This document shows positions 28,301 through 37,089 of a stretch of DNA of 64,000 nucleotides, one piece after another (within the stretch, counting starts at the first letter, position 1; every line of letters starts with the position of its first letter). The stretch spans positions 5,705,257 through 5,769,256 of the forward strand of contig OZ038324.1 in assembly GCA_964035795.1 (NCBI GenBank), given 5' to 3'. The notes below the pieces were generated by a model, which saw only the letters and a list, made by a program, of their open reading frames with translations, did not search any database and had not been told where the DNA came from. A program made the translations under genes and the position numbers. This stretch comes from Pterobdella sp. o SKG-2022. Taxonomy: Eukaryota > Annelida > Clitellata > Hirudinida > Piscicolidae.

Positions 28301-31300
28301 AATCAATCAATCAAATCTTTTTTATATCTCGTTTTACTTTTGAATATTATTATTTATTTATATTATTATTCTATGTATTATTTTTATGTTTCTTATTATT
28401 ATTTTTATTAATAATACTGTGAAAAACCCAGATAATCATGAGATTAGCCTTATTTTAAGACTCACCAATTTTTAAAGTTACATGCTAATATTATAATTAC
28501 TATTATTTATTATCCTTATTTTTAATTTTAAAATTCAATTAATTTCAATGAAACTAATTATTTTTTTTATTTTTTTAGTGATAATTATATGCTTTTCAAA
28601 ATTACTATATTCACTACATCCTTAATAATATTATTAATTATATTCGACCAATTATTTCCATTATTCTGAGTATAACTAAAAATTAACTAATTATTCTCGT
28701 GGAACTAACAAAAAATTTAATAAAATCCATATTAGATTATACTGCTGTAGGCGTATTTAGATTGAATTTATTAATTCAATATAAATTTATTGACTCAATA
28801 TATTATTAATATTGTTTTCAACAAACAGAAGGTGCAGAGGAGTGGTTTGGTGAGGTAGGCGTCAACCAGGTCATGCTCCTTGCAGCTGGAATGCACTGTG
28901 AAAAGTATATACAAAATTCAACAGCCACCAAATTATTGAGAGACTAACCTAACATATATTGACTAAAATCATTTCACCACTTGAGAATGCAAGTTTGCCT
29001 TACAAAAAGCTTTGTGAAGTTTTTTTAAACATTAAATAATACTGAAAAAATCGCGCAAAAATGGCTTATTAACAATGATCAAACGGTGATCAGTTCCTAA
29101 CAATGATGAGTAACACCACAGTGTGATGAAGATAACAAATGCAATATAATGTATTACATTGTAATACATTGGGTTGAGCTCGAAGGGTTTGGTACGACAA
29201 TAGTAATTTGAAATGAAATAAATGAGATTAAAATGGCGTCACCGCAAGAGTTACTAGCCCCATCTAATCAAAAATTTGTGGCTGTTTTGAAGGGATTAGG
29301 AGTGCTTTAATGAAAGTCTTAGACACACTAGGTGCTTTTCAAGTTGTGAGTGGTTGTCAATGCATCATTATGAAGTGTGTTTGTGGGCCGCTTCAACATA
29401 GTGGGGGTTGTATAGTAGGAATAAGAATAAAAATAAAAATTAGAATAATAAAAATATTAATAAATCAATTGAAAAAAAATTATTTTATAAAAATAATTGT
29501 GCGTGTATTGAGCGTTCTAATATTATTTACTCTTCTGATGAAACGATAGAAGCTGAAGTATTAATATAATTTAACATTATTACGCCATCATATGCATTAT
29601 CGAATATAAAATTAATCCAAAAATACTCAATAAGACGCTAAGTGTTTATGAAGCGCTTCACCGGTCAAAAAATTTGAACTTTTTAAAAATATCGATTCGT
29701 AAATAAAAGGCTGAATCACATTACGAAAGGGCAGGTTTGACATTGATGCAACGTGAGTGGCCTTTTGTGATGCAATTGACTTTCATTGATTTTTAATTAG
29801 TTTCACACGTGCTATTAAAAATGTATCTATTTCAATTTTCAGGCTAGACAGATGCGCCCTTATGAAACGGGTTGATTAAAATAACAAAATTAGTGATGAT
29901 GATTATTATTATTATTGATAGTTAACTTCATTCTTGTTAATTTACTGGCGTTGTTCAAACAAAAAACTTTAGAGAGTTGAAAAATAGAACTTTGAAGATT
30001 TAAAATCATAACAACAATCAAAATTATCATTATAAAAATGAAAACAAAATGAAAAAATAACAAAAAAAAAATCAATAATAATTAATTGATTTAGGCTTGG
30101 GAAGTGTAGAAGGTGTTATTATCGAACGAAAGACTTCTACAAATTAGATTTTATCGATGAATATTAAAAGTATACTAGAGCAGAAATGGGAAAAATAATT
30201 ATTTAATAAAAAACAAAAAAAGATGAATAAGAAAAACGATAATAATAATAATAATAATAACAATAATAATTAAATTATGTTAAAAATACCAATAATAGTA
30301 ACAATGCAAGAATGCTTTAATGAGATGAGTGGTCTACCAATATGGGGATTGCCTCAAATGCTCGTCATAAAAAAGACCTCTGGGAGGGTTATATATCGCA
30401 GGGCAAGAACGGTTGTTCGGGCAAAATCTAAGGAATTAATCCAAGTTTGATCTCACGTCGTGAATGTTACTTGGTTTATTGAGTTTCGCAAACGATTGCG
30501 AGAGAAGAAGTCAACAACATAATGATAATACCGTGAAAGCAGCCAGAAGGGTGGAAAACTGGCGCACATCATCGGAAAACCGAGTGCTTTTGGCTTATTC
30601 CGTTATAAAACACCAAATAAAATAATAATTATTGGAAATGGTTAACTCATTCTTTACCACATCAGGTGGTTGAGTAATTTATTTGCTAAAAATACACCTT
30701 TTCTAAAAAAGCATGGAAATGGTGGGTGTAGCATTTATTGAAGGCATCTGTTGTGCTGTTCGTTCATGAAAGTATGTATCAAAATAGTATACAAAAAAAA
30801 CGAAAATCAGACTGATAATTTTAAAAAAGAACATAGAAATGCCATTAAATGTAGCATGAAAGCATACATAAAAACGGAAAATCTTGATAAATATATGTAA
30901 GCACAAGCGCTTATTAATGAAATTTTTGTAGTTTTATTCCCTAAACCTATTAGTAAACAAATATGTAGACCAACTTAGAAACGGGAAAACAAAAACCCAT
31001 ATTTTTGATTTGATTTTTCGACGTGATATGTCTTAAAAACCTTTTGTGCATGAAAAAATATTTGAAAAAATTTCGAAAATAAAAATTTAATTATCGTGTT
31101 TTCCAAGGAAGTTCTTAATGAAAATAGACGGAAATAACTTCATAAATATTCATTATACCCTTTTTCGATAATTATATTCAAAAGATTTATAATTCTCAAT
31201 AAATAGCTAAAAGCTTAAAAAGAAATTATCAAAAAAACATCATCATTAAAACACAAAAATTAGTTATGCAAGCAAAAAGGTCTAAAAAGCTTATCAGAAA

Positions 31301-34300
31301 ATTTCGAAGAATTTATAAAAACTTTGAACAAAAAATAATCAAAAAACTCAAAAGAATCAATTACTATGAAAAAATTTTTAAAAATACCGTTAAAAAAGTT
31401 TGTGAGATGACGCACAAATCTAGTGAGATTGAGAATGTCTTTGAAGTCCCAATGAAATAGTAGGTCGTTTTTTAATTGATTATTATCTGTGGTGTCGTGG
31501 GAGGATGTTTGGATGGTACTGAAGGTGCCTAGCAAAAAGCGCTTTATATTTTGAGTCACAAAGAGGTACTGTGGTGTGGTTGGTTAGTTGGTATGTTGAT
31601 TCAATTGAAATTTTTGAATGTAATTGGATTGACTATTAATTCTTTATACGAGCTCATCATAGTAAACTAATAATGATTATAAATCAAATTTTAATACATT
31701 AATATTGAAGTATTAGTATTTCATTATATAATGAACTTTTCATGAATGGTGAGTCATATGAGAAGACTAAACTCATCGAAAATTATAGCCTACTTTGTTG
31801 AATGAATGTTTTTTGAAAATTCGTCGTGAGTCACATGTTATTATAAAAAATTGAAGTTTTTTAAAAAAAAAAAACATCTAAAAATAGCCTTATTTTAGGA
31901 TTTATAAGCCAAAGAAACATTTGAAAACTTGTCTAAAAAACTGAAAGTAATAAAGTTGTGAATATAAATGAAACAGAGCTTTAAAAAAATCATAAAAACA
32001 AATAACAGAAAAAAAAAACCACTAAACAAAATTGATTGGAAAAGTTTAAACCACGTAATAAAAATTTTATCAGTAATCTTTGCAATTTGGTCCATAAATA
32101 GCAAGAGTGTAAGCTAAAAAAAGGTTGATCAATGAAAAAATAAGTACAAATGTATGTTTTGAAGGTCGATTAAGTGAAAAGATACACTGAAGACTCATAC
32201 CAAATGATTAGCATCGACTACCATATGATGAATTCAATGATAGCACTGCTATAATGCTAATTAAACAAAATACTTGGAAGCAGGGAAAAATGCAATTCTG
32301 TTTGTGGACCTTAGTTATAACTCAAAAATATTTTAAATTAAATACTTAGGAAATTCAAAGTAAGGAATAGAAAAATTTTAGCTCATATATACTTCAGCAG
32401 TATTCATACAAGATTTTAATACTGTATAGCTCAGTGACAGATGAAGCGGCATTCGGCTATGATTACAAATACCACACATAAATTAGAATAAATAGCAGCC
32501 TAAAAAATGGTAATATGATGAAGAGAGAATATTTTCAATTTATTGGAATTTGAAATCCATTGTAAGATGATCCCATGCTTGCAAGTGCAAAGTCATATAT
32601 TTTAAAAATACATTAACTAATGAAGAAATATTTACAAAATATAAGTATATGAAATTAAGCGAAGCCCGCAAAAAAACTAAAAAACACAATATATAGATAG
32701 GCAATGAAACATACATATGTAATCGATACATATTGAATACAATGATAAACATATAGCTACAAAAAAATATGAAAAAAGAAGCAAAAAAAAATTAATACAA
32801 TACCGAAAAAAACAATAAACATTAAAAAAAAAAGTAAACACAAAACAAAGAGAAATAAATAAATACTAGACAAATAAAAAAAACAACACATAAATACAAT
32901 ACAACTAGAAACACATAAATACAAAAAAAAAATAAACACAAATACAAAACATAACACAAATAAAAAAACATAAATAAAAAACTAATAGAAACATATAAAT
33001 ACAAAACAATTTATAAATACAATACAAACTCATATGTATTATTATTACAAAAAGAAACTCACATGTAAATTGACCAGCCCAGTAAAGGTGTGGCAAAAGA
33101 AGAACATCAGCAAATACTGGTCACTGATACCACCTTCACTTACGAGCGTTCTGTTCTTTATTTGGTTGTAGCTTAATATTTGTATAAGCTTGATTTGGTG
33201 ACGTTGTTGAAGATTCACAAAGGCTTTATGCTTCCTTTTTTTTGTTGTTGTGGCTTGTTGTTGGGATGACTCACTAGTGAGTTCCTCTTGCAAAAATGCG
33301 TGGATTTTCTCGTATGTTTCTTTATTTTTTATGCTGACTTTTATGGGCATGATATCTGGATTTTAAATTTTAATAGGTGGGCATTAGAGAAGTGAAATAT
33401 TTTAAAATATAAAAATAAATTATTAAAATTCATAGAAGTTAGTGTGATTTTAGATCTCTTATTTTAGTGAGAAGAAAATCTTAATATTTAAAATAGAAAT
33501 TTGTGAGTGAAAAATGTTTTTAGAAGCTTATCAATAAAAAACAATCAACTATGAAAAAAATTACAATCTTGTATATCATATTTTTTATCGATCAATAAAT
33601 GCCAAAAAATACGAGAATATTGAAAAAAAAAAGCAAAGTTACATATTATAAAGTTTATTTTTCAAATTTTACGTCAAAAAATGGGTTTTTAATATATTAA
33701 TCAAAGCGATAATTTCCGATAAGTTTAGTCTTATCACGGAGTTTTACTGATGAGATGTATTTTATCATTGATAAAGATTCCAAAGATCTCGTTTTTCACG
33801 CGAATTTGATAAAAGTTAAACAAAAAAACATTATGATGTCACTGAGTGGCAATATTGTAAATGAAATGAATATAATCACTCTCAGCATAGTTTGGAAGAG
33901 AAGTTGATTTGAAATAAAATGTATAATTTACACAAAGTATGTTATAAACAGTAGTCTAGATTTTAAATCTTGCTTAATTTCCACTATACTGAGGGTGTCC
34001 AGATTTACTCCCTTTACAAATCTAGTTTGCAATTTCAGATACTTTTAATTTCTTTGTCATTCTATCTAAAACCTATGTAATAAATATAAGACACACTGTG
34101 ATGAAATACAATACATAATTAAATACAAGGCCCAATAAAATACAAGTAAATAAACAATAATAAAACAACGACAAACATCCATTGAGGTTGAAGAGATGAT
34201 CGACTGAAGGACGACAGTGTTTCTTGAAGGATGACAGCAATCCACTGCTTTTCTGAACATCCAACTCCAGCTGCCTACACATCTCTTCGTGATCTGGAGT

Positions 34301-36758
34301 TGATAATAACAATGACAACAAAAATAACAATAAACTATAATTACTTGGATGGTTCCAAATCGAAAATTTGATAGTAGACCCACAAAGGGATCAAAACAAT
34401 TATCGTTATAAAATATAATTAATACAATAACAAGATTTTATTAATTGTTTGGTATACAACAGTTCATTATGTTTCCCCCATTGAAAGTGGTTTTACATGA
34501 ATACAATCGATTTTTTTTCTGAATGGTCATCAGTGTTTCCCAATGCAATGACGAGTATGATTAAGATGCCATAAACATCAGAGATTCTAGACCATATATT
34601 TGATGTAAGCTTGTAGTAAGCCAATTATGAAACCTGTTTATACACCACTCAAAAACTTAATTTCGATTAAAAAATGATTTTTAACACCTCAATAAAGTAG
34701 AAAGTGTTTCTAGAAAATAAAATACAAAACTGGAAGCTCTTTAAAAGCTCAATATGGATGTGCACATCTCTTGTAGCGCTGAAAGTCCAATGGAAATGTA
34801 GAGCTTGCAGCAAGATAAAAAAATTTTCACTGGGATGATGCAATGAAATTTTTACATTTTTAAGCGCCTAACATCATACCAAAAACACTTCATTCATATC
34901 AAACATTAGATTGTCAAAAAAACAAAAAAAATATGTTTTCAGTTATATTAATAAAAAAAACAGTTATTTTTATTTATATAGCGCCAAAAAAAGCATCTAA
35001 AGCTTTTAACACAATGATGAAAATTGTGATCGAAATATTTCAGTATTTATTGAATATGAATATAGTTATAGCTGTAAAAGAGATTTTAGTATTGAATCCT
35101 TAGCCCTTTCACCATAGAGTATGCGGTATTGACTGTATACAATTTATAGTATTAACTGTGACAAAACAACCTAATAAGTCTTATAACATGGACAACCTCC
35201 TAGTCTCAGTAAAAAAACTCAACAAGATTCCATTGAGATACAGTTTTGCGCTTGATGAAAACTAGATAGATAATTTTCTTTTTATGAATCATTTTTTCAT
35301 AAACTTACCAATGTATGTTAATGCTGATTTTGTGGTTAAAAATGTCAATAAGTGACCTTGAGAAGGAGTTAAATATAAGAATCATCCCAAAACCAACAAG
35401 ATTATTGACACAATCAATTATCATTAAATACAGCACTCTATAGCTTGAAACCAAAAAATAAATCTGTGGCAAATGAAAGTTTACTGAGTGAATCACCCTT
35501 AATTCTAATTTTTGATGTCTTATTTTTAAGACTATTTTATTTTTGCAATCCCTGATAAATTTTATGAGTCAGTTTCTCAATAGATTAGATTCTCAATAGG
35601 GATCGCTGTTGAATCTTAACTACAAGGACTTCAAACAAAAATCATCATCATCAACTCATACCCTATGAATCAGACCTTTCTAAACTCCATCAATTACTTA
35701 ACTAAACTTCAATTTGGAATAAATTAATTATCCACTTACTTACTAATCATCTCGGCTTTCTCTATATTCAATTTGTGAACATCAAAGCCATTTTCAGTTC
35801 ATTTATTATTAATTCATAAGGAAGTCTCCAATAAACTGGTTGATTATATTGATGAATATGCTATAATGTTTTCCACCTCTGAGGTATATTTAAAAAATCA
35901 GTGAATGTTGTTTTCAGAAAAGAAATACACAATATTAAAATCACCTGATGGTTGTAAAGCTGGAAAGAGTATTCCAAGATCACAGAGGAAAGCATCAGAT
36001 GAATCAACCAATAAGAGAAGAGAGTGAGAATTTCTTGTGAGGACGTTTTCCACTTTTTCTTTTGGGTCGGGGTCTGATCCTCTTAAAACAACTAGGGAGT
36101 TTGTGTTTTATAAGTATTTGTTGAACAAGGTAAATTAGATGCAATTCAAACTCTTACTAAAAACTAAATATGAAACAAAAACTATGAAATATGGACTGTC
36201 ATCTCAATGTTAGATTGCCTTTAATAACTTCAAACAATTAAGCTTATGTTCCAGCAACAAACTATGTGATTAACTCACATAGAAAATTTTCATTATTTGA
36301 AAATGAAATAATATTAAAAAAAGTTAAACCATAAAACTTTTTCTTCATTTTCATGTTTATGGAGTTGGATTTTTGTATTTCTTTGACACAGTTCTTGACA
36401 GGAAAATAGCCATATTCTTCAGTTCTTTTGTTCAACCCAAAAAGATAACCTTAAAATTGAATAAGTATAATTAATAAAAAACATTTTTCAACAAATTAAA
36501 GTAACTTTTAGAACAAAAATATAGCTTGGAATGGTTAAAAATAATTAAAAAAACAATATAATTTATAATAATTTGATTGGTAATAACAAGAAAACCAGTA
36601 TTGGTGAACGAGTCACGAGAACACCCGATGTCATCAGGTTTTGTTGGGTCTACTTCTATCAGATCTTCCGTCCTTAAACTTAGCAACGCATCATCATTCG
36701 TTGAATGAACCTCAGAATTAACCAAAGATTGATAAATTACTATGTTAGATTCAGTCAT
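3840..36758 (-). CDS. Class IA PI3K regulatory subunit (p85/PIK3R-like), large multi-exon gene
   Basis: p85 proteins hold and inhibit the p110 lipid kinase and dock it on phosphotyrosine receptors. From the 3' end I can read cSH2 (4821-4120, 4020-3840), the iSH2 coil (6222-4956), nSH2 (8670-6703), a BH/RhoGAP domain (13017-9030) and a C1 domain (15278-14072), with compatible intron phases throughout. Further upstream on the same strand are BH-like exons (17690-15641), a second C1 domain (28895-19889), a possible further BH-like block (36091-30698) and an SH3-like start with ATG at 36758. Several junctions in the 5' half are missing: the C1a 5' join, the BHa start, and one BHa exon. The 3' half (3840-15278) is secure. 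Joining everything into one gene is inference from strand, order, phase and the SH3 position. Two tandem p85-related genes are the alternative. Vertebrate p85 is SH3-BH-nSH2-iSH2-cSH2, about 724 residues; this protein would be considerably longer. Confidence 0.75.
4956..6222 (-). CDS. p85 iSH2 coiled-coil exons (p110-binding)
   Basis: Four exons are read: 6222-6169 (GYPDNQASVEDVRTILIQ), 5924-5853 (THSESLHKYKIFEQMQQQYT), 5634-5525 (LYKMKRLSLDAFRETLVLLE..) and 5132-4956 (..NLEILELRKTMLEKNYKDLK..NNKRNTLKK). They align with vertebrate iSH2: MKRTAIEAFNETIKIFEEQ matches MKRLSLDAFRETLVLLEDQ. The coil binds the adaptor-binding domain of p110. The first helix is full length; the second half is roughly 10-20 residues shorter than in vertebrates. 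The third exon's donor is uncertain: AA|GTTTGT (5525) pairs with an acceptor at 5133, but G|GTACCT (5541) with an acceptor at 5125 is also in phase. Intron phases are otherwise clean. Confidence 0.88.
5996..6138. repeat. Trinucleotide-rich tract (ACT/AAT)n in a p85 intron
   Basis: The intron between the first two iSH2 exons contains tandem ACT-like and AAT trinucleotides on the plus strand. The ORFs through it (poly-Leu, poly-Val) are artefacts of the repeat. Confidence 0.7.
6260..6361. repeat. (GATA)n microsatellite
   Basis: About 100 bp of GATA/GACA tetranucleotides lies in the intron between the nSH2 and iSH2 exons of the p85 gene. Two GACA variants interrupt the run. The poly-IYLS reading frames on the minus strand are artefacts. 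Confidence 0.95.
6703..8670 (-). CDS. p85 N-terminal SH2 domain and preceding Asn-rich acidic linker
   Basis: Exon 8670-8211 starts after TTTACAG with (G)AT = Asp, reads DAYLNLNSVLPLKMK, then an Asn-rich and Glu/Asp-rich linker. It ends in the SH2 start YEWYWGEICR (vertebrate AEWYWGDISR). Exon 7561-7411 continues EKTNEVINDHPDGTFLIRDS and ..LNKHIKICHK; the Arg of FLIR is the pTyr-binding residue. Exon 6843-6703 (47 codons) reads DNKYGFIEPLTFPSICSLIE and YNPSLNVKLTNPLANPNK, matching vertebrate DGKYGFSDPLTFSSVVELI..YNPKLDVKLLYPV. In p85 this domain both binds pYxxM and contacts p110 helical domain to hold it inactive. All three joins are in phase. Confidence 0.96.
8995..9023. repeat. CCA-rich tract in a p85 intron
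   Basis: CCACC-type trinucleotide repeats sit immediately downstream of the last BH exon's donor (read on the minus strand as GTGGTGG). They are not coding. Confidence 0.6.
9030..13017 (-). CDS. p85 BH/RhoGAP-like domain (copy b), six exons
   Basis: Exons: 13017-12910 (APKSVLMLVEELEKRQNNN; vertebrate APPLLIKLVEAIEKKG), 10872-10786 (GSDLHSAHVTHSSFLPPQLM..), 10540-10412 (DLHLCGVLRRILFELPNPLI; vertebrate [21 protein letters not shown]), 9774-9668 (KLPHHHKATLLFLVNHLRR), 9458-9367 (VNKLSHVFCHVVMKPPWES) and 9115-9030 (VANTPHHIRMLNLLVTSRE; vertebrate TENLIKVIEILISTEWNE). All phases agree and the last exon joins the nSH2 linker exon. I do not see a clear catalytic RhoGAP arginine finger. p85 BH domains are generally weak or inactive GAPs that bind Rac/Cdc42/Rab-type GTPases. 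Which applies here cannot be told from sequence alone. Confidence 0.86.
13324..13378. repeat. (TG)n microsatellite
   Basis: Alternating TG dinucleotides with later GT-rich degeneration lie in the p85 intron between BH exon 1 and the C1b exon. Confidence 0.85.
14072..15278 (-). CDS. p85 C1 zinc-binding domain (copy b), two exons
   Basis: Exon 15278-15059 begins after an ATTAG acceptor with EMLKEQENLRGPLLWPDRNP and carries HNFVTCSFSSSQLCHVCWHP..QGLQCD. It breaks at G|GTGAGG. Exon 14161-14072 supplies VCGLCCHKNCASGTLPACDI. Joined, the zinc ligands follow the C1 pattern: H, then C-x2-C, x13, C-x2-C, x4-H-x2-C-x7-C. C1 domains bind diacylglycerol/phorbol ester or act as structural zinc modules. 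Vertebrate p85 lacks one, while mollusc p85-like proteins have been described with one (family knowledge). The next exon (13017) joins in phase and opens the BH domain. Whether this C1 binds lipid cannot be judged here. Confidence 0.86.
15641..17690 (-). CDS. Divergent BH/RhoGAP-like exons (copy a) upstream of C1b
   Basis: Candidate exons: 17690-17583 (ITSLHELLASESAQFHLTNE; compare [20 protein letters not shown]), 17137-17041 (FVQFLLTHNYLPILAELILK..LPSSLELI; compare [22 protein letters not shown]), 16952-16894 (ALPWLPRQLFLVSTVAISYS), 16822-16790 (TDSYSKKAHLP, weak) and 15727-15641 (DMKIQTLCNDKKILKTLELI; compare NTENLIKVIEILISTEW). The phases of the proposed joins agree, and the last one is phase 0 into the C1b exon at 15278. 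No exon was found for the segment equivalent to 9458-9367. Similarity is by eye to p85 BH and modest, so single exons could be wrong. The colinear order of at least three matching segments is the main support. Confidence 0.45.
18781..18836. repeat. CA-rich degenerate microsatellite
   Basis: ACAC/CACA-rich sequence lies in an upstream intron of the p85-like gene. The small ORFs crossing it are not supported as genes. Confidence 0.6.
19889..28895 (-). CDS. Second C1 zinc-binding domain (copy a), three exons with an 8-kb intron
   Basis: Exon 28895-28827 (or starting at 28884) reads CKEHDLVDAYLTKPLLCTF, exon 28184-28137 reads (C)DEYVWNKEMEAMRCS, and exon 20013-19889 reads VCGKTFHVNCCLQINFLNDP-C followed by a Ser/Pro-rich tail ending at ACG|GTGAGT. 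Both inner joins are phase 1. Joined, the ligands are H, C-x2-C, x13, C-x2-C, x4-H-x2-C, x10-C, a complete C1 pattern except for a slightly long last spacing. The chance of three separate AG/GT-bounded pieces giving this pattern is low. The upstream junction was not found: X5 (30698) ends phase 0, while this exon needs phase 1 or 2, so at least one exon is missing. The intron 28136-20014 is the largest in the gene. Confidence 0.75.
20014..28136 (-). other. Large intron inside the C1a domain
   Basis: About 8.1 kb of AT-rich DNA separates the second and third C1a exons. It contains a TG/CA-rich tract (25494-25590), GTA repeats near 25877-25898, a short GAT tract near 27762-27790 and many short ORFs. 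Two ORF pieces (25104-25442 and 23268-23501, minus) look less random than the rest, but I could not fit them to the gene. No RNA gene seen. Confidence 0.5.
25494..25590. repeat. TG-rich degenerate microsatellite
   Basis: GTGTGTG/GTGTTTATGTG-type repeats run for about 95 bp, probably an aged dinucleotide array. Confidence 0.7.
30698..36091 (-). CDS. Possible third BH-like block between SH3 and C1a
   Basis: Phase-compatible candidate exons: 36091-35945 (VVLRGSDPDPKEKVENVLTR..LLLLVDSSDAFLCDLGILF), 34293-34177 (DHEEMCRQLELDVQKSSGLL..), 33355-33063 (IKVSIKNKETYEKIHAFLQE ... ISDQYLLMFFFCHTFTGLVN), 31568-31520 (YLFVTQNIKRFLLGTF) and 30747-30698 (NAFNKCYTHHFHAFLEK). The ISDQYLLMFFFCHTFTGL piece resembles p85 BH (IPHQYWLTLQYLLKHFFKL). 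Its intron position and phase (0) equal that after NHLRR in copy b. The first exon has no recognised counterpart. All splice joins restore one open frame from the SH3 exon to 30698. That is good evidence for exons of one transcript, but the domain name is inference from weak similarity. Confidence 0.5.
36330..36758 (-). CDS. p85 first coding exons, SH3-like domain
   Basis: Exon 36758-36623 starts with ATG (MTESNIVIYQSLVNSEV) and contains DALLSLRTEDLIEVDPTKPD. Exon 36449-36330 continues YLFGLNKRTEEYGYFPVKNC. Together they follow vertebrate p85 SH3: [42 protein letters not shown]. The donor of exon 1 (T|GTTCTC) is weak, but it is the in-phase choice with the TTTTAAG acceptor. The RALYDY motif is replaced by VIYQSLV, so canonical PxxP binding is doubtful. 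The start codon lies 331 bp from the calnexin start on the other strand. Confidence 0.65.
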
Positions 36759-37089
36759 CGATTTAAGAACATAATGCTTAACTACGAAAAAGGCTCAAAA
36801 AGATAGTTTTCGTTAATAATTATTATTCTTTGAATAGTATATATGTTTTCAGTGTATAAAATGTTCAACTTTAATAGATAAAATAGTCAACAAAGAGAAA
36901 TTTCAATAAAATCCTTGATGAATTATTTAAAAGTAAAAGCAAAAAAAAGCTAAAAGTTTTCAAATAAACTCAGTTTGAAAAAAAAATTAATTTTCAAAAT
37001 TTTTGAAAAAATATGAAACTACAAAAAAAATTAAATTGTTAAACAATATTTTATGTTAAAACAGAGTTATATTCATTTTCGTTTTGAAA
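36759..37089. promoter_or_regulatory. Candidate bidirectional promoter, p85 / calnexin
   Basis: Only 331 bp separate the p85 start codon (minus) from the calnexin start codon (plus), so both core promoters and 5' UTRs should sit here unless either gene has an upstream non-coding exon. The segment is strongly AT-rich and has no CpG-island character. No TATA box or Inr element is clear enough to name. Confidence 0.5.
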
